Source: Taklimakanibacter sp050246735 (GTDB taxonomy: Bacteria > Pseudomonadota > Alphaproteobacteria > Rhizobiales > Aestuariivirgaceae). From it: a DNA stretch of 64,000 bases. Location of the stretch: assembly GCA_050246735.1 (NCBI GenBank), contig JBFWVM010000001.1, forward strand, positions 1-64,000. Direction: 5' to 3'. A program made the position numbers and the translations under genes. Under the pieces are notes generated by a model. That model saw only the letters and a list, made by a program, of their open reading frames with translations. It was not told where the DNA came from and did no database searches. This document shows positions 50,562-59,968 of this stretch, in pieces. Numbering within the stretch: the first letter of the stretch is position 1; each line of letters begins with the position of its first letter.

Positions 50562-51633
50562 GCAGCCGGGCGAGGCTCCCGAAATAAGCATCAGGTCCCT
50601 GTACAAGATTTTCGGGAGGAATGCGGCCGCAGCGCTCGACCTCGTGAAGCAGGGAATGTCGAAAGCGGAGCTCAACGAGCAGTACGGCCAGATCCTCGGG
50701 CTCAGGGACATCAACATCGAAATGCCCGGAGGGTCCATCCAGGTCATCATGGGCCTGTCGGGCTCGGGCAAGTCGACCTTGATAAGGCACATTAACAGGC
50801 TGATCGAGCCCAGCGCGGGCCAGGTGCTGGTGGGCGGCACGGACGTGGTCACGATGAACCAGGCCGACCTGCAGGCCTTCCGGCGGCACAAGACGGCCAT
50901 GGTCTTCCAGAGATTCGCGCTGCTGCCCCACCGCACGGTCCTGGAAAACGCAGTCTACGGACCGGAGATACGCGGGTTGCCGCGGGCCCGGCAAGTCGAT
51001 GCGGCCATGGGCTGGATCGAAAGGGTGGGCCTCAAGGGGTTCGAGAAGCACTATCCGAACCAGCTGTCCGGCGGCATGCAGCAGCGCGTCGGACTGGCGC
51101 GGGCGCTTGCCAATGATGCGCCCGTCCTGCTCATGGACGAAGCCTTCTCCGCGCTCGATCCGCTCATCCGGACGGACATGCAGACCATCCTTCTCGATCT
51201 GCAGAAGGAAATCAAAAAGACGATCGTCTTCATCACCCACGACCTGGACGAGGCGCTGCGGCTCGGAGACCGGATCGCGATCCTGCGCGATGGTGCTGTC
51301 ATCCAGCAAGGGACCGGACAGGACATCGTGCTGCGGCCCGCCGACGACTATATCAGCCGGTTCGTCCAGCACGTCAATCGCGGCCGGGTGCTTCTGGCAT
51401 CCACCGTAATGACGCGCGCCGCGAATGCTTCGGCGGGCGATCTGGAAATACCGATGGACGCCAGCCTGGAGAGCGCTCTCAGGATCATGAGGCAGGCCGA
51501 CCGGCGGGAAGCGCAGGTCGTCGACGCGAAGGGCAATCCCGTCGGCAGGATCGACGCCGATTCACTCGTGTCGGCGATGCTGGACGGAGAGGATCCCGAC
51601 GATGCGCAAAGACAGACGCGGCCGGCAGGCTAG
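50554..51633 (+). CDS. Glycine betaine/proline-type ABC ATPase (ProV)
   Basis: 359 residues. The N-terminus has the ProV-specific extension before Walker A ('DLVKQGMSKAELNEQYG'), then 'GLSGSGKST', 'MVFQRFALLPHRTVLENA', signature 'LSGGMQQRVGLARALA' and 'VLLMDEAFSALDPLIR'. The C-terminal part after residue 300 (LESALRIMRQADRREAQVVD) resembles one CBS motif only, while OpuA-type osmosensors have two. Ionic-strength sensing may therefore be weak or absent, and use for betaine catabolism is as likely as osmoprotection. Confidence 0.9.
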   Translation: MAEQPGEAPEISIRSLYKIFGRNAAAALDLVKQGMSKAELNEQYGQILGLRDINIEMPGGSIQVIMGLSGSGKSTLIRHINRLIEPSAGQVLVGGTDVVTMNQADLQAFRRHKTAMVFQRFALLPHRTVLENAVYGPEIRGLPRARQVDAAMGWIERVGLKGFEKHYPNQLSGGMQQRVGLARALANDAPVLLMDEAFSALDPLIRTDMQTILLDLQKEIKKTIVFITHDLDEALRLGDRIAILRDGAVIQQGTGQDIVLRPADDYISRFVQHVNRGRVLLASTVMTRAANASAGDLEIPMDASLESALRIMRQADRREAQVVDAKGNPVGRIDADSLVSAMLDGEDPDDAQRQTRPAG

Positions 51634-51709
51634 AGCGGAATGAGTCCGAGTCCACCTGCAATCCCAATCGAAGGCACCCGCCAATTGGACGAAGCGACTC
51701 TTCTCAAAG

Positions 51710-51732
51710 CCGTCCTGCCCCGGCAGGGACGG
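51710..51732. terminator. Hairpin between convergent proV and uxuA genes
   Basis: CCGTCCTGCC (51710-51719) pairs with GGCAGGGACGG (51722-51732) with one bulged G and a 2-nt loop. It lies between the convergent ProV and mannonate dehydratase genes. There is no clear T-run, so the terminator role is tentative. Confidence 0.35.
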
Positions 51733-51746
51733 GTTGGGCGGCGCAT

Positions 51747-52973
51747 CTAGCCCAAAGCCGCTTCGGGTTGTTTTACGGTTCCGCCGGCCGCCAGGCGTTC
51801 GATGGCAAGCAGCGCCCCCCTCAATTCCGCCAGCCCCTTCAATCTGCCTATGGCGGGATAGCCGGGGGTCCCCACCTTGTTCAGGTCGTCCAGCATCCGC
51901 TGACCGTGATCCGAGCGAAAGACGATCGACTGGCCTGCCGGCCGGCGCCGGCTTTCGGCATGCAGGGCAGCCAGCACGCCTATCATGTCGGCATCGCCCT
52001 CGAGGTGGGATGATTCAATGAAACTCCGCCCGGTATCGTCACGCCTGGTTGAACGCAGATGGGCAAATGCGATGCGTGGCGCAAAGTGGCGGGCCATGGC
52101 GGGCAGGTCGTTGTCCGATCGCGCTCCGAGACTGCCGACGCAAAGGCACATGCCGTTGGCAATGGACGGGACCGCGGAGAAAATCCTTGCATAGTCGGCG
52201 GCGGACGAGGCGATCCGGGGAAGCCCGAAAAGCGGCCAGGGCGGGTCGTCCGGATGCAGGGTCAGGACGACGCCAAGCGATTCGGCCACGGGAATCACCT
52301 TTCTGAGAAACTCGATCAGGTTTATCCGAAGCCTGGTCTCGTCAACGTGTTTGTACTGCGAAAGATTGTCACGAAACGAATCGAGAGTATGGGGCTCGGT
52401 CGTGGATCCGGGCAGGGGGCGCACGATGTTGCCGACAAGCTCGTCGATGTCGGCCTGGTCCATGGCCCTGTAGGTCGACAGGGCCTTGCTGCGCTGACCG
52501 TCGGTGTAGTCCGTATCGGCGCCGCCGCGCCGCAGGATGTGGATATCGAATGCCGCAAACCGATGTTCGTCGAACCTCATCGTCGTCGCGCCGGTGGGCG
52601 TGACGAAATTCAGGTCCGTCCTTGTCCAGTCGACGACCGGCATGAAGTTGTAACAGACGATCTTGATGCCGCTTTTTCCGACGGCTTCGAGGCTGGCTAT
52701 CCAGGCCTCGATTTCGCTGTTCGCCAGTCTTCCGGTCCGTTTGATCGCGTCCGGGACGGGGATGCTTTCGACAACCGACCAGGTCAGTGGAGATCTGCCC
52801 GGAGGCGCCGACTCGATCTGGCTGCGGCGCTGTTCGACGTCTTTGGGCGTCCACGCCTGTCCGATCGGGATCTCATGCAAGGACGAGACGACGTCGGTAG
52901 CTCCCGTCTGACGCACCGCATCCAGGGAGACGTCGTCCTTCGGCCCAAACCATCTCCATCCCTGACGCAGCAT
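51747..52973 (-). CDS. uxuA: Mannonate dehydratase (UxuA)
   Basis: 408 residues, standard UxuA length. Family blocks are MLRQGWRWFGPKDDVSL, 'HEIPIGQAWTPKDVEQR', 'LHPDDPPWPLFGLPRI', 'CLCVGSLGARSDND', 'FAHLRS' and 'SDHGQRMLDDL'. They carry the His, Cys, His and Asp ligands for Mn2+ or Fe2+. It converts D-mannonate to 2-keto-3-deoxygluconate in glucuronate breakdown. Transcribed after the GntR gene on the minus strand with a 40-bp gap. The kdgK and kdgA genes for the next steps are not in the window. Confidence 0.93.
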   Translation of the reverse strand: MLRQGWRWFGPKDDVSLDAVRQTGATDVVSSLHEIPIGQAWTPKDVEQRRSQIESAPPGRSPLTWSVVESIPVPDAIKRTGRLANSEIEAWIASLEAVGKSGIKIVCYNFMPVVDWTRTDLNFVTPTGATTMRFDEHRFAAFDIHILRRGGADTDYTDGQRSKALSTYRAMDQADIDELVGNIVRPLPGSTTEPHTLDSFRDNLSQYKHVDETRLRINLIEFLRKVIPVAESLGVVLTLHPDDPPWPLFGLPRIASSAADYARIFSAVPSIANGMCLCVGSLGARSDNDLPAMARHFAPRIAFAHLRSTRRDDTGRSFIESSHLEGDADMIGVLAALHAESRRRPAGQSIVFRSDHGQRMLDDLNKVGTPGYPAIGRLKGLAELRGALLAIERLAAGGTVKQPEAALG

Positions 52974-53013
52974 TGAGGTTCTCCAGTCGATTTGCGGCCA
53001 CGTTCCGGAAGAC

Positions 53014-53790
53014 TCAGACGAAATAGTCCGGATTGGAATCGCGCAGTTTTTTCACGTCGGGGATGACGGCGGTGAGATGACGCTTCATGGCCGCTATTGC
53101 GTCGGCGGGAGCGTGCGCCATGATCGTATTTCTGATCGTCTGATGCTCGTCGAGAATGAACTGGAAGCGATCGAGCGCCGGCAATGTGAGCCGGCGGACC
53201 CTGTCGATCTGAACCTTGACGGACTTCAGAAGGGACCATATCCCGGGATGACCGGCGATGGCGGCGATGGTCTCGTGAAACTTTTCGTCCGACTCGTGGA
53301 AGGCATTGATATCCCGGCGTTCGCCGTAAAATCGTTGTCGGGCGATGACCTCGTCCAGCAAGTCGATGTCGGAGAGGTCCGCCTTCTCGGCGGCGTGCTC
53401 GACCGTGGCGCATTCGAGCGCCTGGCGGATAAGCACGGCTTCCGCAATGCCGGCGATCGGAATGCGCGCCACGAATGTCCCCGACTGCGGGAAAACGTCG
53501 ACAAGGCCGTCTTCGACCAGGCGGATGAGAGCTTCCCGGACCGGCGTGCGACTGACGCCGAACTGCTCGGACAACGCCTTTTCGTTCAGGGCGGCCCCGG
53601 GCTTGACCTGCATCGACACGATGTCCCTGTGAATCTCGCGATAGATCAGCGTCGCCGTCGTGGTCCTCTGGCCGCGGGCGACGCGCTTCGCCGGGAGCTG
53701 TGCGACGACGGGCGATTTCGCAGCGAAACCATGGGGTATTGCGCTCTTTGCGGCCGCCACTGCTGAGATCTCCAAGCTGCTGATTGACAT
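53014..53790 (-). CDS. GntR-family regulator, FadR/FCD type (UxuR-like)
   Basis: 258 residues. After a 40-residue N-terminal tail comes a winged helix (LNEKALSEQFGVSRTPVREA) and an all-helical FCD domain (about 125-250) with the His/Asp ligands typical of metal-binding FCD regulators ('HESDEKFHETIAAIAGHPG'). Such proteins repress hexuronate genes until fructuronate or a related acid binds. It diverges from uxaC. A putative operator overlaps its start codon, and two matching sites control the importer operon and the second Gfo/Idh gene. The start at 53790 has a weak ribosome binding site; a later start is possible. Confidence 0.9.
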   Translation of the reverse strand: MSISSLEISAVAAAKSAIPHGFAAKSPVVAQLPAKRVARGQRTTTATLIYREIHRDIVSMQVKPGAALNEKALSEQFGVSRTPVREALIRLVEDGLVDVFPQSGTFVARIPIAGIAEAVLIRQALECATVEHAAEKADLSDIDLLDEVIARQRFYGERRDINAFHESDEKFHETIAAIAGHPGIWSLLKSVKVQIDRVRRLTLPALDRFQFILDEHQTIRNTIMAHAPADAIAAMKRHLTAVIPDVKKLRDSNPDYFV

Positions 53791-53805
53791 ACTAATATAT
53801 TATCC
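53788..53805. promoter_or_regulatory. UxuR-like operator (copy 1), gntR/uxaC divergent region
   Basis: CATACTAATATATTATCC (53788-53805) matches the copies at 56810-56827 and 63145-63164. It overlaps the start codon of the GntR gene and lies about 65 bp before uxaC, as expected for autoregulation and control of the uxaC-uxuB unit. Confidence 0.6.
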
Positions 53806-53869
53806 CTAGAAATGAATCAACGGACCAAAACAAAAGTGTTTCTTTCGCCTGCGCGGCGCAGAGGACAGG

Positions 53870-55270
53870 ATGGCGCTGCATCCGGATCGCTATTTTCCCT
53901 GTGACCCGACCTGTCGTGCAATAGCAAGACGGCTCTATGGCGTCGTTTCCGGCCTGCCGATCGTTTCGCCCCACGGCCATACCGAGCCCGCATGGTACGC
54001 GGACAACCTTCCATTCAGCGATCCCGCCACGCTGTTCATCAAGCCCGACCATTACGTGTTTCGTCTCCTGTACTCGCACGGCGTGCCGCTGGAAGAGTTG
54101 GGCGTAGGACGGCTGGACGGAGAACCCGTGGAAACCGACAGCAGGAAGATATGGCGCATCCTCGCTCGTCATTGGCCGATGTTCAGGAGCACGCCGTCCC
54201 GCTACTGGCTGGAGCATACGCTGGAAACGGTCTTCGGCGTCGAGGAGAAGCTGTGCGAATCGAATGCGGACCGCATCCACGACATGATCGCCGACCGGCT
54301 GAAGAGTCCGGAAATGCGTCCGCGAAGCCTGTACGAGAAGTTCAACATCGAGGCGATAGCGACCACGGACGCGGCTACCGACGATCTCGCTTCACACGAC
54401 TCGATCCGGCGATCGCAATGGCAGGGAAGGGTCCTGCCCACTTACCGGCCCGATGCCGTCGTCGATCCCGACCAGCCCGATTTTTCGCTGAACGTCCAGG
54501 AGTTCGTGGCATTGGCGGGAACGTCGATGACCTATCCCGGCTATCTGGAGGCCCACAGGATCAGGCGCTCCTATTTCAAATCGCGCGGAGCCACCGCGAC
54601 GGATCACGGCCATCCGTCGGCGCTGACGGCGAGCCTCCCGGCTGCCGAAGCGGCTCGGCTGTTCGAGAGAGCGATGTCGGGCACCGCGACCGCGCACGAG
54701 GCCGAGATGTTCCGGGGACAGCTTCTCACCGAGATGGCGCGCATGAGCCTCGATGACGGCTTGGCGCTGCAAATCCGATCAGGCCCCTTCCGCAACCACA
54801 ATCGCGACGTGATGAGGAAGTTCGGTCGCGACAAGGGGGCCGACATTCCGAAATCGACGGATTTCGTCCACTCTCTCAAGCCGCTTCTCGACCGGTTCGG
54901 CAATGAAAAGCGGCTCACCATCATTCTATTCACTTTGGACGAGAGCACATATGCGAGGGAGCTCGCCCCTCTCGCCGGGCACTATCCCTGCCTGCGGCTG
55001 GGGCCGGCCTGGTGGTTTTACGACAGCCCCGACGGAATGCTCAGATATCGCGAGCTGACGACCGAGACTTGCGGATTCTACAAGACGGCAGGTTTCAACG
55101 ACGACACCAGGGCGTTTCTGTCGATTCCGGCGCGCCACGACATGTCGCGGCGCATCGATTGCGGATATCTCGCCAGGCTGGTGGCCGAACACCGCCTTGA
55201 CGAGGACGACGCGGCCGAGGTGGCCGTGGACCTTGCCTATCGGCTCGCCAAGAGAACCTACAACCTATGA
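53870..55270 (+). CDS. uxaC: Glucuronate isomerase (UxaC)
   Basis: 466 residues, typical for UxaC. The N-terminal 'DPTCRAIARRLYGVVSGLPI' with SPHGHTEPAW gives the metal-binding His pair of the amidohydrolase fold. Later come 'EKFNIEAIATTDAATDD', 'RVLPTYRPDAVVDP' and 'CLRLGPAWWFYDSPDGMLRY'. The enzyme isomerises D-glucuronate to D-fructuronate (and galacturonate to tagaturonate). The start overlaps nothing; the stop overlaps the uxuB ATG by 4 bp. Expression is expected to fall under the divergent FCD regulator. Confidence 0.93.
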   Translation: MALHPDRYFPCDPTCRAIARRLYGVVSGLPIVSPHGHTEPAWYADNLPFSDPATLFIKPDHYVFRLLYSHGVPLEELGVGRLDGEPVETDSRKIWRILARHWPMFRSTPSRYWLEHTLETVFGVEEKLCESNADRIHDMIADRLKSPEMRPRSLYEKFNIEAIATTDAATDDLASHDSIRRSQWQGRVLPTYRPDAVVDPDQPDFSLNVQEFVALAGTSMTYPGYLEAHRIRRSYFKSRGATATDHGHPSALTASLPAAEAARLFERAMSGTATAHEAEMFRGQLLTEMARMSLDDGLALQIRSGPFRNHNRDVMRKFGRDKGADIPKSTDFVHSLKPLLDRFGNEKRLTIILFTLDESTYARELAPLAGHYPCLRLGPAWWFYDSPDGMLRYRELTTETCGFYKTAGFNDDTRAFLSIPARHDMSRRIDCGYLARLVAEHRLDEDDAAEVAVDLAYRLAKRTYNL

Positions 55271-56763
55271 GCCATGGCCATTTCGACGCCGACCTGCCGC
55301 GGCTCTGCGCGGCAAACCTCCGCCGGGCGCGCAGCGGGGTCGTCCTTCCGGCCTACGAGCGCTCCCGCACAAGGCCGGGTGTCGTCCATCTCGGGCTGGG
55401 AAACTTTCACCGTGCCCACCAGGCGATATTCCTGGAGAGACTGTTGCATGCGGGCGATGAGAGATGGGGCGTCGCCGGCCTCTCGTTCCGGCGTTCGGCC
55501 ATCCGCAACGATCTGGCGCCCCAGGATTACCTCTTCGCCGTTCACTACGACGATGAACGGGACCGGGAGCTTCGTGTCGTCGGGTGCCTGAAGGAGAATA
55601 TCGTGATCGGCGAAGACCGGAGCCGGCTCGCCGATCTCCTGAACAGCGCGGACGTGAAGATCGTGACCTTGACCGTGACGGAGAAAGGCTATTGCCGGGC
55701 GACCCCGTCGAACGATCTCGATTTCGATCATCCGGACATTCAGCACGACCTCGCGAAGAGCGGCGCACCGAGATCGGCGATCGGGTTGATTGCCTCGATG
55801 ATCGCCCTGAGAGAACGGGCCGGCTTGCCCTTGCCTATCTTCATGTCGTGCGACAATCTGCCCGCCAATGGCAGGCTGCTGGGCAGACTGGTCGGGCAGT
55901 TCATGAGCGCCGGTTATCCCGATCTTGCGGGGTGCACCGAGCAGAGCGACCTCTTTCCCTGTTCGATGGTCGACCGAATAGTTCCCGAGCTCACCGAGGC
56001 CAGCGGACGAAAGATCTGCCGGCAGCTTGGCTTGAACGATGCTCGTCCCATCGACACGGAACCGTTCATCCAATGGGTGACGGAGGCTGCCGGCTCGCGC
56101 GAAGGCCCCGACTGGGCGCTGGCCGGCGTGACCGTCACCAAGGATGTGCAGGCTTACGAGGTGGCAAAGCTCAGACTCCTCAACGGAAGCCACTCGGCGA
56201 TTGCCTATCTCGGCTACCTTGCCGGCTATCGCAGTGTATCGGAGGCCATGGCGGACACCGATCTTTCCGCCTTCGTCGACCGTCTCCTCAATCGCGAGCT
56301 GGTCACCACCGTGCCCGAAACGCCGGGCTTCAATCTGGCCGACTATGCACGGAGATTGTGCGACCGGTTCCGGAACCCCGGACTGCTGCACAAGACCGCG
56401 CAGATCGCCATGGACGGCTCGCAGAAAATACCGCAACGGCTTCTGGATCCCATCCGTGCTCGCCTCGCCAGGAGCGAGGATTCTCCATGCATGGCCATGG
56501 CGATCGCCGGATGGATCCGCTACGTGACGGGATTCGATGAGCGGGGAGGGCGCATCGATGTCAAGGACCCGCTTGTGGAACGGCTGCTCGCGCTGGGGCG
56601 GGCCAGGAACGAGCCCGAGCGGCTCGTCGACCTGGCCTTGAATATTCGTGAGGTGTTCGGAGAGGATCTGGGCCGGGACGAGCGTTTCCGGCGAGGCCTT
56701 GCAGACTCTCTGCGTTTGTTGATCACCAGGGGGGCCCGGTCCGCGATGAAAACTCTCGTTTAG
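55267..56763 (+). CDS. uxuB: D-fructuronate reductase / mannitol dehydrogenase family (UxuB)
   Basis: 498 residues of the long-chain polyol dehydrogenase family. The NAD-binding N-terminal domain has 'VVHLGLGNFHRAHQAIFLE'. The C-terminal domain has the catalytic Lys in 'YEVAKLRLLNGSHSAIAYLG' (family K-x5-N-x2-H pattern). Between UxaC and UxuA the logical reaction is fructuronate to D-mannonate with NADH. The ATG overlaps the uxaC stop (ATGA). The reaction set glucuronate, fructuronate, mannonate, KDG is thus complete here. Confidence 0.9.
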   Translation: MSHGHFDADLPRLCAANLRRARSGVVLPAYERSRTRPGVVHLGLGNFHRAHQAIFLERLLHAGDERWGVAGLSFRRSAIRNDLAPQDYLFAVHYDDERDRELRVVGCLKENIVIGEDRSRLADLLNSADVKIVTLTVTEKGYCRATPSNDLDFDHPDIQHDLAKSGAPRSAIGLIASMIALRERAGLPLPIFMSCDNLPANGRLLGRLVGQFMSAGYPDLAGCTEQSDLFPCSMVDRIVPELTEASGRKICRQLGLNDARPIDTEPFIQWVTEAAGSREGPDWALAGVTVTKDVQAYEVAKLRLLNGSHSAIAYLGYLAGYRSVSEAMADTDLSAFVDRLLNRELVTTVPETPGFNLADYARRLCDRFRNPGLLHKTAQIAMDGSQKIPQRLLDPIRARLARSEDSPCMAMAIAGWIRYVTGFDERGGRIDVKDPLVERLLALGRARNEPERLVDLALNIREVFGEDLGRDERFRRGLADSLRLLITRGARSAMKTLV

Positions 56764-56809
56764 CCAGTCTCACTGCGGCACCCGGTTCATTGACGACCTG
56801 CGACTGATA

Positions 56810-56827
56810 GATTAATATACTAGAGTA
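56810..56827. promoter_or_regulatory. UxuR-like operator (copy 2), importer operon
   Basis: GATTAATATACTAGAGTA (56810-56827); its reverse complement aligns with the copies at 53788 and 63145 over CTAGTATATTA. It sits about 27 bp before the binding-protein ATG, between uxuB and the importer genes, so this operon can be regulated separately. Confidence 0.6.
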
Positions 56828-56853
56828 CCTCTGCGGTACCAGGGAGGAAGAAA

Positions 56854-58143
56854 ATGGGTATATCTCGACGGAAATTCGGTTTCCTTGGCTTGACCGTTGC
56901 GACGCTGCCGATGTTGGGCGCACAGACGGGACCGTCATGGGCTCAGGATCAGAACCGGCTGCGCTTCTTGTGGTGGGGAGGCGAGAACAGGGCGAAGCGG
57001 ACGCTCCAGGCGGTGGACGTCTACAAGGCGCAGAACGCCGGCGTCTCCATCGATCCCGAATCCATGGGATGGGACGATTACTGGGCTCGCCTGGCCACCC
57101 AGGTGGCGGGCGGCAATCCTCCCGACGTCGTCCAGATGGATTATCAGTATATCTTCGAATATGCGCGGCGCGGCGCCCTGGCGCCCCTGGACGAATTTCG
57201 GCCGGATCCGCTGGACATTGAAGATTTCGGCGAAACGACGCTCGGAGCGGGAACGGTCGACGGCAAGCTCTATGGCGTTACTTTCGGCGTCAATTCGGAC
57301 TGTTTCATCTACGACAAGGCGGTCCTGGAAAAGCTTGGACTGCCGGCTCCGGCCCTCACCTGGACATGGAAGGAGTATGCGGATCTGGCGGTCGAGATAA
57401 CCAAGGGCAGTCCCGAGGGATTCTACGGCAGCAGCGATCCGGGCGCCGGCTCCCGCGCCACCCAGACCTGGATGCGCCAGAGAGGCAAGGAACTCTACGG
57501 CGACAAGAAACTCGGATGCTCCGAGGAGGACATCGCGGAATGGTTCGCCTTCGTCGACGATCTGCGGAAGCGCAAAGGATGCGTCCCGGCGGAAGTACAG
57601 GCTCTCGATCCCGGCGAGAGCATCACGGAAAGCATGCTTACCCTGGGCAAGTCGGCCATGATCACGGCCGGCTCGAACCAGCACGTTGCCTTTCAGGCTG
57701 CCGTGAAGAACCCGCTGGGAATGACCATGCATCCGCATGGTGACGCCGGTATGAAGCACGGCCAGTGGATCGGCCCGTCGATGCTGCTCAGCATCACGCC
57801 GTCGGCCGCCAACAAGAAGCTCTGCGCGCATTTCATCAATTTCCTGGTCGAAAGCAAGGATGCGGCGAACGTGCTGAAGGTCGAGCGCGGCGTTCCGCCC
57901 TCCGCCAGGATGCGGGACTATCTCTCCTCCACCCTCGATCCCGTGGAGAAGGTCGCCATCGACTATGTCTCGGCGATCGGCGACAAGGTCGGCCCCTTGC
58001 CGCCGCCGCCGCCCTCCGGTGCGAATGAGGTGGAGGCTCTGCTGATACGGACCAATGCGCAGATCGGCTTCGGCGAGGTCGGCGTCGCTGATGCCGCGAA
58101 GGAGTTCTTCGCCGCGGCGAACAAGATGCTCGACCGCAAGTAG
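56854..58143 (+). CDS. ABC transporter periplasmic binding protein, MalE/UgpB type
   Basis: 429 residues with GGGAGGAAG before the ATG. A twin-arginine signal (ISRRKFGFLGLTVATLPMLG) ends near 'PSWAQDQ'. The mature part fits the SBP_bac_1 carbohydrate group ('LRFLWWGGENRAKRTLQAVD', 'YWARLATQVAGGNPPDVVQM'). It passes substrate to the MalF/MalG-type permeases. The hexuronate genes around it and the shared operator point to glucuronate or a small uronate-containing oligosaccharide, by inference. Confidence 0.9.
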   Translation: MGISRRKFGFLGLTVATLPMLGAQTGPSWAQDQNRLRFLWWGGENRAKRTLQAVDVYKAQNAGVSIDPESMGWDDYWARLATQVAGGNPPDVVQMDYQYIFEYARRGALAPLDEFRPDPLDIEDFGETTLGAGTVDGKLYGVTFGVNSDCFIYDKAVLEKLGLPAPALTWTWKEYADLAVEITKGSPEGFYGSSDPGAGSRATQTWMRQRGKELYGDKKLGCSEEDIAEWFAFVDDLRKRKGCVPAEVQALDPGESITESMLTLGKSAMITAGSNQHVAFQAAVKNPLGMTMHPHGDAGMKHGQWIGPSMLLSITPSAANKKLCAHFINFLVESKDAANVLKVERGVPPSARMRDYLSSTLDPVEKVAIDYVSAIGDKVGPLPPPPPSGANEVEALLIRTNAQIGFGEVGVADAAKEFFAAANKMLDRK

Positions 58144-58151
58144 CTCGGTCG

Positions 58152-59081
58152 ATGCGGGCCGATGTCGAACGCCGGCGCAATTCGGGCAGCCGGCTCCTCC
58201 GGGTCCAGGGCGCAAGCGCATATCTGTTCTTGCTGCCCTGGCTCGTGGGTTTCTTCGGCCTCACGCTCGGGCCGATGGTGGCTTCGCTGTATCTTTCCTT
58301 CACCGACTACAGCCTGGTCCAGTCCCCTCACTGGATCGGCGCCGACAACTACATCGAAATGTTCAGCAGCGACCGCCGGTTCTGGAAATCGCTGTCGGTC
58401 ACCTGCTTCTATGTCCTCCTCTCGGTGCCGGCGAAGCTCGTCTTCGCCCTGGCGATCGCCGTGATGCTCGACAAGGGAATAAGGGGCCTGCCGCTCTATC
58501 GGGCCGTCTTCTATCTTCCCTCGCTCTTGGGCGCGAGCGTGGCGATCGCGGTGATGTGGCGGCAGGTATTCGGGATCGACGGGCTGGCGAACGAGTTTCT
58601 CTCGCTGTTCGGAGTCCAGGGCCCCAGCTGGATAACCAATCCGAGGACATCGATCTACACGCTCGTCCTGCTGAGCGTCTGGCAGTTCGGATCGCCGATG
58701 ATCATCTTCCTCGCCGGGTTGCGGCAGATCCCCAAAGACCTCTACGAAGCGGCCCAGATGGATGGCGCATCCAGCTTGCGGCAGTTCCTGCGCATCACAT
58801 TGCCGTTGCTGACGCCCGTCGTCCTCTTCAATTTCGTGCTGCAGACGATAGAGGCGTTCAAGGCGTTCACGCCGGCCTTCATCATCAGCGGAGGCTCGGG
58901 CGGCCCCATCGATTCGACGCTTTTCTACACGCTCTATCTTTATCAGCAGGGCTTCTCCTTCTTCAAGATGGGATACGCCTCCGCCATGGCATGGGTGCTC
59001 CTGACGGCGATAGCGATCATAACGACCATGACCTTCGCCCTGTCGAAGCACTGGGTGCACTATGAGTATGAGCACAAATAG
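58152..59081 (+). CDS. ABC transporter permease, MalF type
   Basis: 309 residues starting 8 bp after the binding-protein stop. Six membrane segments are visible, beginning 'AYLFLLPWLVGFFGLTLGPM'. The EAA loop reads YEAAQMDGASSLRQFLRITL. It forms a heterodimer with the MalG-type protein, whose start overlaps its 3' end by 20 bp. Confidence 0.92.
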   Translation: MRADVERRRNSGSRLLRVQGASAYLFLLPWLVGFFGLTLGPMVASLYLSFTDYSLVQSPHWIGADNYIEMFSSDRRFWKSLSVTCFYVLLSVPAKLVFALAIAVMLDKGIRGLPLYRAVFYLPSLLGASVAIAVMWRQVFGIDGLANEFLSLFGVQGPSWITNPRTSIYTLVLLSVWQFGSPMIIFLAGLRQIPKDLYEAAQMDGASSLRQFLRITLPLLTPVVLFNFVLQTIEAFKAFTPAFIISGGSGGPIDSTLFYTLYLYQQGFSFFKMGYASAMAWVLLTAIAIITTMTFALSKHWVHYEYEHK

Positions 59082-59925
59082 ATCCTCGCCGGCCGGCACG
59101 GCGCTCAAGCAGGTCCTGGCTCATGCCCTGCTGATCTGCTTCTCGCTCATCATGATCTATCCCTTGCTGTGGATGTTGAGCAGCTCGTTCAAGCCCGAGC
59201 AGGATATCTTCACGGATCTGTCCCTGTGGCCGAGCCGGTTCACTCTCGAAAGCTACGCGACGGGCTGGCATGGGCTCGGCGTCGGATTCGGCAAATTCTT
59301 CATGAATTCGTTCATCGTCGCCATCCTGACGGTCATCGGCAACGTCGTCTCATGCTCCCTGGCGGCGTTCGCCTTCGCCTATCTGCAGTTCAGGGGAAAG
59401 CGCATCTGGTTCGCGCTGATGCTGGCGACCCTCATGCTGCCCTATCATGTCACCCTGATCCCCCAGTATGTGCTGTTTCTCAAGCTGGGCTGGGTAAACA
59501 CGTTCCTTCCGCTCGTGGTGCCGAAGTTCCTGGCCTCGGACGCGTTTTTCATCTTTCTCATGGTGCAGTTCTTCCGGGGGATCCCGCGCGATCTGATCGA
59601 AGCGGCGATGATGGACGGCTGCAGCATCTGGCGGATCTATGCGAAGATCATTCTCCCTCTGTCGCTGCCGGTTCTCGCCACCGCGGCGATATTCTCGTTC
59701 ATCTGGACATGGGAGGATTTCTTCGGTCCGCTCGTCTATCTGAGCGACATCAAGAATTACACCGTTCCCCTGGCCTTGCGCAGCTTCGTCGATTCGACCA
59801 GCCAGTCGGCCTGGGGACCGCTGTTCGCGATGTCGGTGCTTTCGATCGTCCCGGTATTTGCATTTTTCATGCTTTTCCAGCGGTCCCTGATCCAGGGGAT
59901 CGCAACGTCGGGGCTCAAGGGATAG
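59062..59925 (+). CDS. ABC transporter permease, MalG type
   Basis: 287 residues; an ATG two codons later is an alternative start. About six membrane segments, with the MalG block 'MIYPLLWMLSSSFKPEQDIF' near residue 35 and EAA loop EAAMMDGCSIWRIYAKIILP. It completes the channel with the MalF-type protein. It is followed by a 43-bp gap holding GGAGAG for the Gfo/Idh gene. Confidence 0.92.
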   Translation: MSMSTNRSSPAGTALKQVLAHALLICFSLIMIYPLLWMLSSSFKPEQDIFTDLSLWPSRFTLESYATGWHGLGVGFGKFFMNSFIVAILTVIGNVVSCSLAAFAFAYLQFRGKRIWFALMLATLMLPYHVTLIPQYVLFLKLGWVNTFLPLVVPKFLASDAFFIFLMVQFFRGIPRDLIEAAMMDGCSIWRIYAKIILPLSLPVLATAAIFSFIWTWEDFFGPLVYLSDIKNYTVPLALRSFVDSTSQSAWGPLFAMSVLSIVPVFAFFMLFQRSLIQGIATSGLKG

Positions 59926-59968
59926 CCACGCGCAACGAACCAGCAAACCAGGAAACCAAGGAGAGAAA

